Below, one piece after another: positions 44,733 through 53,279 of a DNA stretch of 64,000 nt. Both the position numbers and the translations under genes were made by a program. Source of the stretch: Butyrivibrio sp. LB2008 (GTDB lineage Bacteria > Bacillota > Clostridia > Lachnospirales > Lachnospiraceae). The notes under the pieces were generated by a model. It did no database searches, had not been told where the DNA came from, and was given only the letters and a program-made list of their open reading frames with translations. The DNA lies in contig NZ_JHXZ01000018.1 in assembly GCF_000621565.1 (NCBI RefSeq), forward strand, positions 43,167-107,166, given 5' to 3'. How positions within the stretch are numbered: position 1 is the stretch's first letter; each line of letters opens with the position of its first letter.

Positions 44733-45995
44733 ATGAAAAATAAGAAAAAAAGCTACATATGGAATACGATATCTGGAATGTTGAATGCGTCGCAATCAGC
44801 AATTACTTTGATTTTTATATCACATAATTATGGGGTATATGAGGCAGGGATGTTTTCAATTGCATATGCGATTGGATTGTTATGTATGACATTCGCTAAA
44901 TATGGGCAACGAAATTATCAGGTGACAGATGTTTCAGAGAGATTTTCTTTTTATGAGTATAAAGCATCAAGAGTAATAGTTATTTGCATAACTGTAACTA
45001 TGATGTTTATGTTTATACTAATACAAGTATTTTGTGAAAGATATATGGTTAGAAAGGCAATAATTATATTGCTGTTTGTTGTATGGAAAATGATAGATGT
45101 TGTTGAAGATTTATATTATGGAATGTATCAACAACTAGATTGCATGGATATAGGAGCTAAACGATATTCACAGCGTTTATTATTTTCAACAGTTGCATTT
45201 TGTGCTCTTTCATTTCTTAGAATTTCATTTGTAGAGCTTTTGGCGATTGTTATAATTATATCAATTGTTGCAGCTACATATTTAATAAGAATTGACTATA
45301 AGAAGATTGCAGAAAAGTTTAAATGCAGAAGTCTTGCAATATGTAATGTAAAAAGTTTGGTTGTTGACTGTTTACCACTTTGTATCGGGACGACGCTTGG
45401 GGTTTTTGTGGGAAACCTTCCCAAGTATCTCATTGATAGGTATTTAGATGAGTCCAATCAAGCTTTTTTTGGTTATGTTATGATGCCATCGTTTGTTGTC
45501 ATGCTTTTGAGTAATTTTATTTTTCAGCCATTAATAAAGGATATGGGTGTAGCATACAATAATGATGATTATAAATATATAAATAAGGTGATACGTTACC
45601 AGCTATTACTAATTTTTGCAATGACAAGTATTGTTATATTGATGAGTTTTTTTGTTGGAATACCAGTATTGGATATTCTTTATAACGTTAAGCTGGCAAC
45701 ATATAAAAAGGAAATGATTATTTTGCTTTTTGGAGGAGCATGTTATGCCATTGCACAGTTTATTATGATTCCTATTACTATAATTCGTAGACAAAAGGAT
45801 ATTGCAGCAATATATGTTGTGATAGTAATTGTATCATTATTGTTAGGACATATATTGGTACGTTATAAAGGTATGCTTGGAGCTAGCATATTATATTTGA
45901 TTATTAATTTTATATTGGCTGGGGGATTATTTGTGGATTACTATGTGCAATATAAAAAACTCATTTTTTGTAGGGAGAGAATTGGTGATGAATAA
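44733..45995 (+). CDS. Wzx-like flippase / polysaccharide transport protein
   Basis: This 420-residue protein has about 12 membrane helices and the start KKKSYIWNTISGMLNASQSA, usual for Wzx-like members of the MOP superfamily, then ISHNYGVYEAGMFSIAYAIG. RQKDIAAIYVVIV with a basic loop follows near the end. It is the third flippase-like protein in the window. GAGG lies 12 bases before the ATG at 44733; an upstream ATG at 44728 stops after two codons. It overlaps the acyltransferase gene by eight bases. AT-rich. Confidence 0.8.
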   Translation: MKNKKKSYIWNTISGMLNASQSAITLIFISHNYGVYEAGMFSIAYAIGLLCMTFAKYGQRNYQVTDVSERFSFYEYKASRVIVICITVTMMFMFILIQVFCERYMVRKAIIILLFVVWKMIDVVEDLYYGMYQQLDCMDIGAKRYSQRLLFSTVAFCALSFLRISFVELLAIVIIISIVAATYLIRIDYKKIAEKFKCRSLAICNVKSLVVDCLPLCIGTTLGVFVGNLPKYLIDRYLDESNQAFFGYVMMPSFVVMLLSNFIFQPLIKDMGVAYNNDDYKYINKVIRYQLLLIFAMTSIVILMSFFVGIPVLDILYNVKLATYKKEMIILLFGGACYAIAQFIMIPITIIRRQKDIAAIYVVIVIVSLLLGHILVRYKGMLGASILYLIINFILAGGLFVDYYVQYKKLIFCRERIGDE

Positions 45996-47049
45996 GGCTG
46001 AAGCTAATACAATAAAGGGCATAGCTATAATACTAATGTATGTGCATCATTTGTTTTATTTAGTAGATAGAGTTAACAAATATAATATATCTCCGTTATT
46101 TTTTTCGCAAAACTGCATGCTTAAGATAGGGGCATATGGTAAAGTTTGTGTTGCAATCTTTTCATTTATTTCTGGATACGGTTTAACTAAAGTGTTTTAT
46201 GGAAACAGTAATTGTGATGCACGATGTATAATTAAACGTGTTTTGCGATTACAATTATCAACTATGTTATGTTTGATTAGTGGAGTGGCAGTTGCTTCTG
46301 CTTTAGGAAAACATACTTATTCAGAAGTATATATGGGAAGTGGAATAGTTAGAAGCGTGTTATATTTTATCTGTGACGCTGCAGGCCTTGCATTTTTGTA
46401 TGGGACACCATTATATAATGGTGCATGGTGGTATTTAACCATTGCTATATGGATTATTGTAATCATACCAATAGTTTGTAGCATCATTGAAAAAATAGGT
46501 AATAAGTTTATTATATGTTTTATTTTTTTATATTTAGCAGTAAAACTGCATTGCGTATATGATGGTTTTTGGCTTAATTTGTATATTTATGGAATTTTTT
46601 TTCCTATAGTAGGGGTAGTGCTTGCTACACATGATGAAGTTATGGTATTTGCTAAAAGAAAAAAGAGATTATTTTTTATTATTAGTGTAATATGTATTTT
46701 TATTGGATATATAGGTTTTGATTATATATCACCTAATGTAGAATTTATATTACTATTATCTGTTATAGGGATTACTTTTATTGGAATATCATTGTGTGAG
46801 TTAAATATAATAGCTAAAGGTTTAGGTATATTAGGTAAATATTCTAAATATATGTTTCTTTGCCATTCTTTCTTTTTATCTTATTTTTTTCAAGAGCATA
46901 TTTATAGTTTTAGATATCCGATTATAATTTTGGCAATTCTGATAGCTGAGACATTAGTTGTTAGCATATTTCTATCAGTTTTTGAGGTTAAAATATTATA
47001 TTTTTTAAAAAAAATAATTAATTTGATGAGGGATAGAGTATTATTATGA
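45988..47049 (+). CDS. Acyltransferase family 3 membrane protein
   Basis: This 353-residue protein has about ten membrane helices with the early motif GIAIILMYVHHLFYLVD (active-site-like His-His), FSFISGYGLTKVFYG and NGAWWYLTIAIWI. These are features of Acyltransf_3 proteins, which add acetyl or other acyl groups to surface glycans. GGGAGAG lies eight bases before the ATG at 45988; the longer open frame from 45931 overlaps the flippase gene too far. It likely decorates the repeat unit in the membrane. Its stop overlaps the next start (ATGA). Confidence 0.85.
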   Translation: MNKAEANTIKGIAIILMYVHHLFYLVDRVNKYNISPLFFSQNCMLKIGAYGKVCVAIFSFISGYGLTKVFYGNSNCDARCIIKRVLRLQLSTMLCLISGVAVASALGKHTYSEVYMGSGIVRSVLYFICDAAGLAFLYGTPLYNGAWWYLTIAIWIIVIIPIVCSIIEKIGNKFIICFIFLYLAVKLHCVYDGFWLNLYIYGIFFPIVGVVLATHDEVMVFAKRKKRLFFIISVICIFIGYIGFDYISPNVEFILLLSVIGITFIGISLCELNIIAKGLGILGKYSKYMFLCHSFFLSYFFQEHIYSFRYPIIILAILIAETLVVSIFLSVFEVKILYFLKKIINLMRDRVLL

Positions 47050-47990
47050 GTTTGAAGTTTTTAGATAAAAAAATCTTGATTATTGGTTATGGCTCAATGG
47101 GGAGAAGACATTCGTATAATTTATTGGAGTTTCTTGGAGATAGTGTTCGAATAGATATATTGAGAAGGAAAAGCAGTGTGGCTGAATCCGATAATGGTTC
47201 TGATATGAGGATTAGATTTTTATATTCAGATAATCAGTTGGAAGAATCTTATGATGCTGTTTTTGTAACTAATCCAACTTCATTGCATTATGAAACTCTA
47301 AATAAATACTTGTATTTGAGTAATTCTTTTTTTATAGAGAAGCCGGTGTTCGTTACGGGGGAAGAGGATATTGTTTCTTTGGTTAATGAGAACAAGCTGT
47401 TTTATGTTGCATGCCCTTTACGATATTCCAATGTTATACAATGGCTTAAGAGGAATATTGACTTTTCTGTGGTTCATTCGATGAGAGTGATGTCATCAAG
47501 TTACCTTCCGGATTGGAGACCGGGAACAGATTATAGGAATACGTATTCTGCACATAAGGAAATGGGGGGAGGAGTTTCTATTGATCTGATTCATGAATGG
47601 GACTACATTAGTTATCTGGCAGGCTTCCCGAAGGCTGTAAAAAGCATTATTGAGAGAAAATCAAATCTGGAAATTGATTCTGATGATATTGCGGTGTACG
47701 TTGCAGAGTATGAAAATATGCTTGTAGAAGTACATCTTGACTATTTTGGAAGAAAAGCGATCAGGAGAGTAGAATTATTTGCTGAAGATGATACAATTGT
47801 AGCAGACTTGATTAATCAGAAGATTGAGTGGTTGTGCTCCGGAAAAGTTGTTGATCTTTCTGAAGAAAGGAATTCATATCAGAAAAAAGAACTTGAACAT
47901 TTCATTGATATTATTGAAGGAAACAGCAGTAATGACAATGGAATTGAGGAAGCATGCAAAGTATTAAGAATTACTCGAGGTGTATTATGA
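47046..47990 (+). CDS. Gfo/Idh/MocA-type oxidoreductase
   Basis: This 314-residue protein has the nucleotide-binding start ILIIGYGSMGRRHSYNLLEF, VFVTNPTSLHYETLNKYL, and IEKPVFVT holding the usual Glu-Lys-Pro, then ACPLRYSNVIQWLKRNI and GGGVSIDLIHEWDYISYLAG with the catalytic-site His. Family members oxidise or reduce sugar hydroxyls with NAD(P). It is coupled to the CMP-sugar synthetase gene downstream by overlap. Its substrate may be a nonulosonate precursor, which is inferred from position only. Base composition here begins to rise again from the AT-rich block. Confidence 0.85.
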   Translation: MSLKFLDKKILIIGYGSMGRRHSYNLLEFLGDSVRIDILRRKSSVAESDNGSDMRIRFLYSDNQLEESYDAVFVTNPTSLHYETLNKYLYLSNSFFIEKPVFVTGEEDIVSLVNENKLFYVACPLRYSNVIQWLKRNIDFSVVHSMRVMSSSYLPDWRPGTDYRNTYSAHKEMGGGVSIDLIHEWDYISYLAGFPKAVKSIIERKSNLEIDSDDIAVYVAEYENMLVEVHLDYFGRKAIRRVELFAEDDTIVADLINQKIEWLCSGKVVDLSEERNSYQKKELEHFIDIIEGNSSNDNGIEEACKVLRITRGVL

Positions 47991-48742
47991 GAATTTTGTT
48001 TACGATATGTGGAAGAGCAGGATCTAAGGGATTCAAGAATAAGAATTTAAAAGAGATGAATGGCGTCCCGCTTGTTTATTACACATTATCTGTTATCCGA
48101 CTTTACAAGCAAGCTCACCCTGCGGATGACATTGTGGTGGCACTCAATACGGATAGTTTGCCGCTTGTTGATATTGTAAGAAAGCAGACTGTTATAAGTG
48201 ACGTTGTATATGTGGAACGTAAATCTGAACTGGCAGGAGATAAAGTTGCCAAGGTTGATGTTATAAGAGATACATTCAGAGCTACGGGAAGCAATTATGA
48301 TGTAATAGTTGATTTGGATATAACATCTCCGCTTAGAAGGTTGGAAGATGTTGAGAATATAATTGCTACATATCAAGAAAATGCAGACTATGATTTGGTT
48401 ACGAGTGTAGTTCCTGCAAGACGCAGTCCGTATTTTAATATGGTTGAAGAAAAAAGCGGCTTCTATAAGAAGATATGCGAATCAGCTTATACGACCAGGC
48501 AGGAAGCACCGAATTCATATGAACTTAATGCCAGTATTTATGCGTACAGACCGCAGTTCCTTGATACAGACATTTCAGATACCATCTTGGATCATAAATG
48601 CGGCATTTCGGTTATGCAGGATTATCTGGTGTTGGATATTGATTCGGAAGAAGATTTTTGTATGATGGAGATTCTTCATAGATATTATATTGAGCATGAT
48701 GAAGAATTGAAAAAAGTATATGATATGGCAAAAAGTTTTTGA
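47987..48742 (+). CDS. legF: CMP-nonulosonate cytidylyltransferase (NeuA/PtmB/LegF family)
   Basis: This 251-residue enzyme activates an acidic sugar as its CMP derivative. It shows MRILFTICGRAGSKGFKNKN (the RxGSKG loop), VPLVYYTLSVIRLY, DLDITSPLRRLEDVENII and QEAPNSYELNASIYAYRPQF. These match CMP-Neu5Ac synthetase-like enzymes; with LegI and LegG in the same locus, CMP-legionaminate is the likely product. GAGG lies six bases before the ATG at 47987, which overlaps the previous stop. A second oxidoreductase gene follows. Confidence 0.85.
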   Translation: MRILFTICGRAGSKGFKNKNLKEMNGVPLVYYTLSVIRLYKQAHPADDIVVALNTDSLPLVDIVRKQTVISDVVYVERKSELAGDKVAKVDVIRDTFRATGSNYDVIVDLDITSPLRRLEDVENIIATYQENADYDLVTSVVPARRSPYFNMVEEKSGFYKKICESAYTTRQEAPNSYELNASIYAYRPQFLDTDISDTILDHKCGISVMQDYLVLDIDSEEDFCMMEILHRYYIEHDEELKKVYDMAKSF

Positions 48743-48762
48743 AAGATGAAATGGGGCTTTTG

Positions 48763-49773
48763 ATGAGTGATATTAGTTCAATATTGGTAGTGGGATATGG
48801 TTCAATGGGGAGGCGCAGGATAAGACTTGTTAAAGAGTTGATTCCTGATGCAAAGATCATTTGTGTGGACAGTAACGCCGATAGACAGGTTCAGGCTAAA
48901 GAAGCCGGATTTATAGTTGCGTCTACCATTGACGAAGGAATAAGTTATTCTCCTGATATAGCTTTTGTATGTACTTCTCCGGGAAGGCATGCTGATATAA
49001 TAATAGAGCTTCTAAATGGTGGTATTCATGTGTTTACGGAGCTTAATCTTACGTCTGATAAATATGATGAGATCAAGGCTACGGCAGACAAAAACAATAA
49101 AGTTGTTTTTGTATCCAGCACTCTCATATATAAGCGGCAGATGGAAGTGTTCAGAGAAATTGTTTCTTCACAAAACAAACCTGTCACCTACATGTATCAC
49201 GTAGGGCAGTATCTTCCTGATTGGCATCCGTGGGAAAGTTATAAAGATTTCTTTATAGGAAGAAAAGAAACAAATGGTGTCAGAGAGATAATGGCTATAC
49301 AGTTGCCGTGGATCATACGCACATTTGGAAATGTTGCGGACGTTAAAGTTTTGCATCAAAGATGTACCGGACTGGATATTAATTTCCCTGATAGTGTAAT
49401 ATTAAGTATTGAGCATGAAAATGGAAATATCGGTTCGTTTCTGGTTGATGTCACCTCAAGAACGGCTGTGACCAAACTTGAGATAATCGGCGAAGATGTT
49501 CATTTGACATGGAACGGACATAATGATGATTTGTTAAAGCTTAATCTTGAGACAAAGGAATTTGAACAAATTAAGGTTTATGAGACGGAAGAGCATATTG
49601 AAGGATATTCGGATAATATTGCGGAGGAGCCATATCGGGATGAGATCAGAGAATTCTTGAAGGCTATTGAAGGTGAGGATATACGTTATGGTCTTTCGGA
49701 TGACAGATATGTCCTTGAAATAATTGACAATATAGAAAGAAATTATGGTAAGAGATATGAGTATGACATTTAA
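48763..49773 (+). CDS. Second Gfo/Idh/MocA-type oxidoreductase
   Basis: This 336-residue protein is a paralogue of the one at 47046: SSILVVGYGSMGRRRIRLVK, IAFVCTSPGRHADIIIELLN and FTELNLTSDKYDEIKA, where Glu-Leu-Asn replaces the usual Glu-Lys-Pro. YLPDWHPWESYKDFF echoes YLPDWRPGTDYRNTY of the first copy. So the two probably act on similar substrates, with the second lacking the catalytic Lys of the EKP motif. The start may also be at 48739 or 48751; GGGG precedes 48763. It overlaps the LegB-like gene by 29 bases. Confidence 0.8.
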   Translation: MSDISSILVVGYGSMGRRRIRLVKELIPDAKIICVDSNADRQVQAKEAGFIVASTIDEGISYSPDIAFVCTSPGRHADIIIELLNGGIHVFTELNLTSDKYDEIKATADKNNKVVFVSSTLIYKRQMEVFREIVSSQNKPVTYMYHVGQYLPDWHPWESYKDFFIGRKETNGVREIMAIQLPWIIRTFGNVADVKVLHQRCTGLDINFPDSVILSIEHENGNIGSFLVDVTSRTAVTKLEIIGEDVHLTWNGHNDDLLKLNLETKEFEQIKVYETEEHIEGYSDNIAEEPYRDEIREFLKAIEGEDIRYGLSDDRYVLEIIDNIERNYGKRYEYDI

Positions 49774-50995
49774 TTTAGAATCATTTATAGGGGAATATGT
49801 AACAAAGCGCAATGCTTCTATGTTTAAACCTGATATAGAGGTCAATCAAAAAACTCTTTCTGCTGCGATAAGTGGGAAGTCGGTTTTGGTCATTGGTGGA
49901 GCAGGTAGTATCGGTTCATCATTTATCCGTGCTATTTTGCCGTTTAAGCCGGCAGAACTTGTTGTTGTAGATACAAATGAGAATGCTTTGACAGAGCTTA
50001 CAAGGTCGCTTCGTTCAAGCGCAGTTCTCAGTTCTGTTGTGCCGGATATATATTTGCCATATCCTATGGATTACAGTTCGGTTACTTTCAGAAGGATGTT
50101 TAACCATCATAAGAGAAGTAACGGCTTACGAGGTTTTGATATTGTAGCTAATTTCAGTGCGCACAAGCATGTCAGATCAGAGAAGGACATTTATAGTGTG
50201 GAGGCGCTTCTTAGGAATAATGTAATAAGTGCAAAAGGTCTTCTTGATCTTCTGGAGCAGAATCCTCCCGAGGTTTATTTCTGTGTAAGTACCGATAAAG
50301 CTGCAAATCCTGTAAACATTATGGGAGCAAGTAAGCGAATTATGGAGGATCTGATTTTTAGTTATTCTGATGTGTTCCCTGTTAAGACGGCGCGTTTTGC
50401 CAATGTGGCATTCTCTAACGGTTCGCTTCCTGCAGGATTCCTTGATAGAATCAATCAGAGACAGCCCTTATCTGCTCCTTCGGATGTAAAGAGATATTTT
50501 GTCAGTCCTCAGGAATCGGGGCAGATTTGTATGTTGTCTGCAATGCTTGGCGGCAACCGCAATATTTTCTTCCCTAAGCTTGATGAAGCTCAGATGACGA
50601 CATTTGATAAGATTGCAGAGAACTTACTGACATCAATGGGATATGAAATTGATTATTGTTCGTCAGATGAAGAGGCAATAGACAAGGCTGATAAGTGGAC
50701 TGAAGGATTGCCGTATCCGGTGCACTTCAGCGCGTCTGATACAAGCGGAGAGAAGGCTTTTGAAGAATTCTTTGTTGAAGGCGAAGCTGTTGATATGGAG
50801 AGATTCTCGTCTTTGGGCGTGATTACGGACAAGCAGATTCCGGATAGAGATAAAGTTATAAAGCTGATCAATACACTTGATGATGCTTTTGAGTCAGAAA
50901 GTTGTACCAAGGCTGATATTGTTAAAATTATCGGACAGTATCTGCCAAATTTTGAACATATAGAGACAGGTAAGAGTCTTGATGGTAAAATGTGA
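49745..50995 (+). CDS. legB: LegB/FlaA1-like nucleotide-sugar 4,6-dehydratase
   Basis: This 416-residue SDR enzyme should convert a nucleotide-linked GlcNAc to its 4-keto-6-deoxy form. GKSVLVIGGAGSIGSSFIRA (about 44-63) binds NAD, and CVSTDKAANPVNIMGASKR has the Met-x3-Lys triad variant seen in FlaA1/PglF-type dehydratases. ARFANVAFSNGSLPAGFLDR follows. The last 100 residues are an extra acidic helical region. A LegC-type aminotransferase follows 39 bases later, as in legionaminate clusters. The start may instead be ATG 49757 or 49763, because no ribosome site stands out. Confidence 0.82.
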   Translation: MVRDMSMTFNLESFIGEYVTKRNASMFKPDIEVNQKTLSAAISGKSVLVIGGAGSIGSSFIRAILPFKPAELVVVDTNENALTELTRSLRSSAVLSSVVPDIYLPYPMDYSSVTFRRMFNHHKRSNGLRGFDIVANFSAHKHVRSEKDIYSVEALLRNNVISAKGLLDLLEQNPPEVYFCVSTDKAANPVNIMGASKRIMEDLIFSYSDVFPVKTARFANVAFSNGSLPAGFLDRINQRQPLSAPSDVKRYFVSPQESGQICMLSAMLGGNRNIFFPKLDEAQMTTFDKIAENLLTSMGYEIDYCSSDEEAIDKADKWTEGLPYPVHFSASDTSGEKAFEEFFVEGEAVDMERFSSLGVITDKQIPDRDKVIKLINTLDDAFESESCTKADIVKIIGQYLPNFEHIETGKSLDGKM

Positions 50996-51034
50996 TTTTG
51001 CAAAGATATATAAGTAAGAAGGATAGGAAGAGAA

Positions 51035-52186
51035 ATGATTTCGTTGGCAATACCGAATTTAAACGGAAATGAAAAAAAGTATCTTGATAACTGCATTGAT
51101 ACAACATTTGTATCATCAGTTGGAGAGTATGTTAATGAATTTGAGAAGATGGTGGCAGAATCAACAGGCAGTATAGGAGCGGTTGCAACAAGTTCCGGAA
51201 CAACAGGACTTCATTCTGCTTTGACATCGGTTGGTGTAAAGCATGGAGAGTTGGTTATTATCCCAACTTTTACATTTATAGCATCGGCTAATGCGATTCG
51301 CCATTGCGGAGCTGATCCATGGTTGATGGATATTAGTGAAGAGGATTGGTGTCTTAATCCTGTATTGGTTCGAAGTGAAATAGAAAAGCATTGTGAGAAA
51401 CGTGCTGATGGAATTTTGTACCATAAAGAAAACGGTAAACGAGTTGCGGCACTGATGCCGGTGTATACTTTGGGAAATGTTCCTGATATGGAAGCATTCA
51501 GAAAGATTGCCGATGATTATGGTATTCCGCTTGTTGTTGATGCTGCTTGTGCGATCGGGGCAACATATGATGGAAAGAAGTTCGGTTCATTGGCGGATTT
51601 GAGTGTTCTGTCTTTTAATGGAAATAAAACCATTACATGCGGTGGTGGCGGTGCTGTTGTTGGTTGTGATCAGGATAGGCTTGATCATGTAAGACATATT
51701 ACTACGACAGCTCGCGTGTGGCCTGATTATGATTTTGACGAGGTTGGATTTAACTACCGTATGACAAATGTTCAGGCTGCTATCGGTGTGGCACAGATGG
51801 AGAGATTGGACAGTTTCATTGATGCTAAGCGCAGAGCTCGTGCATATTATGAGGAGAAATTAGAAAGCTGGGCTCAGGATAAGGGTATAACATTCTTCCC
51901 GACGACAGACGGATCATCATGTTGGTTTTCAGGTATCGTTTTACCTGAAGGAGCACATCTTGAAGACGCCAAGAGAGTATGTGCTAAATTAAAAGAATCA
52001 GAAATTGAGGCGCGTTCATTCTGGAAACCGGTACATCTCCAGAAACCATACGCTGATTGCCCTAAGAGCGATGTTTCTATAGCGGAGAGTTTGTGGCAGA
52101 GAATAATAACATTGCCTTGCAGTACTAATATTACAGAGGCTGAGTTGAAAAAGGTAACTGATAGCGTGATTGAAATATTGAATTGA
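51035..52186 (+). CDS. legC: LegC-type nucleotide-sugar aminotransferase
   Basis: This 383-residue PLP enzyme starts MISLAIPNLNGNEKKYLDNC and continues FVSSVGEYVNEFEKM, the characteristic opening of LegC-type enzymes. ATSSGTTGLHSALTSVGV, IPTFTFIASANAIRHCGADP, VVDAACAIGATYDGKKFGSL and SFNGNKTITCGGGGAVVG (Lys198) complete the active site. It should aminate C4 of the LegB product. GAAGGATAGGAAGAG precedes the ATG. A 45-residue stretch near 105-150 with EKHCEKRADGILYHKENGKR is a loop longer than in DegT relatives, as is usual in this subgroup. Confidence 0.88.
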   Translation: MISLAIPNLNGNEKKYLDNCIDTTFVSSVGEYVNEFEKMVAESTGSIGAVATSSGTTGLHSALTSVGVKHGELVIIPTFTFIASANAIRHCGADPWLMDISEEDWCLNPVLVRSEIEKHCEKRADGILYHKENGKRVAALMPVYTLGNVPDMEAFRKIADDYGIPLVVDAACAIGATYDGKKFGSLADLSVLSFNGNKTITCGGGGAVVGCDQDRLDHVRHITTTARVWPDYDFDEVGFNYRMTNVQAAIGVAQMERLDSFIDAKRRARAYYEEKLESWAQDKGITFFPTTDGSSCWFSGIVLPEGAHLEDAKRVCAKLKESEIEARSFWKPVHLQKPYADCPKSDVSIAESLWQRIITLPCSTNITEAELKKVTDSVIEILN

Positions 52187-52208
52187 GAGTTATTTAGGAG
52201 AAGTAATA

Positions 52209-53276
52209 ATGTCAAGTATAAAGGAGTCATTTAAAGATAAAACATTAGTCATCACCGGAGGAACAGGATCATTTGGCTCAACTGTTCTGAAGCATTTTTT
52301 GACCTCAGATATTGCGGAGATCAGGATTATATCTCGTGACGAGAAGAAACAGGATATGATGAGACATATTCTTCAGGCCAGGTATCCTGAACAGTTTTCT
52401 AAGGTTCAATTCTATATCGGAGATGTAAGAAATATAGATTCTGTACGTGATGTAATGTATGGTGCCAATTATGTTTTCCATGCCGCTGCACTTAAGGAAG
52501 TTCCTTCATGTGAATTCTTCCCTATGGAAGCTGTTAAGACCAATATTATCGGAACAGATAACGTTATAACGGCAGCTGTTGAGAATAAGGTGGAAAGAGT
52601 TGTATTCCTTAGCACTGACAAAGCTGCTTATCCAATCAATTCAATGGGAATGTCTAAAGCACTAGGTGAGAAAGTTGTTGCGGCAAGAGCACAGAAGGCT
52701 TTCGAGAGAGGCGGTACAGTTCTTTCTTGCACAAGATACGGTAACGTTATGTGCAGTAGAGGATCGGTTATTCCTCTTTTCATAGATCAGATCAAAGCAG
52801 GACGTCCTATTACAATTACAGATCCGGAGATGACAAGATTCCTCATGAATCTTGATGAGGCAGTTAATCTTGTTGCTTTTGCATTTGAGCATGCTGAACC
52901 CGGAGATCTGTTCATTCAGAAGGCTGATGCAAGTACAATTGGAGACCTTGCTAAGGGTGTCATGAAGGTGTTTGGAGAAACCGAATGCAAGGTTATCGGT
53001 ACAAGACACGGTGAGAAGTTGTTTGAAACTCTTATGACAAGAGAAGAGAGACTTCGTGCTACTGATATGGGAGACTATTTCAGAATCGCTCCTGACGGAA
53101 GAAGTCTTAATTATGATCAGTTCTATGTGGAAGGTCAGGTTATGACTCAGGGCGATGAGGCATATACAAGTCATAATACAAACAGGCTTGACGTGGATGG
53201 TGTCGTAGCTAAGATTATGGGCACCGATTATGTTAAGGAAGAACTTGAAGGAAGACCACACGCTGTGGAGGCATAA
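52209..53276 (+). CDS. capE: CapE/FnlA-type UDP-GlcNAc 4,6-dehydratase/5-epimerase
   Basis: This 355-residue SDR enzyme performs the first step of UDP-N-acetyl-L-fucosamine synthesis. It has TLVITGGTGSFGSTVLKHFL, ISRDEKKQDMMRHILQARYP, AAALKEVPSCEFFPMEAV and LSTDKAAYPINSMGMSKALG with the Met-x3-Lys variant, then CTRYGNVMCSRGSVIPLF. These are the standard CapE/FnlA/WbjB signatures. AGGAG lies before the ATG. CapF- and CapG-like genes follow directly, so the pathway is complete. Confidence 0.92.
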   Translation: MSSIKESFKDKTLVITGGTGSFGSTVLKHFLTSDIAEIRIISRDEKKQDMMRHILQARYPEQFSKVQFYIGDVRNIDSVRDVMYGANYVFHAAALKEVPSCEFFPMEAVKTNIIGTDNVITAAVENKVERVVFLSTDKAAYPINSMGMSKALGEKVVAARAQKAFERGGTVLSCTRYGNVMCSRGSVIPLFIDQIKAGRPITITDPEMTRFLMNLDEAVNLVAFAFEHAEPGDLFIQKADASTIGDLAKGVMKVFGETECKVIGTRHGEKLFETLMTREERLRATDMGDYFRIAPDGRSLNYDQFYVEGQVMTQGDEAYTSHNTNRLDVDGVVAKIMGTDYVKEELEGRPHAVEA

Positions 53277-53279
53277 GAT

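Noticed and set aside
52662..53261. 199-residue open frame opposite capE
   Set aside because: It mirrors the coding bias of capE and shows no recognisable domain or start signal.
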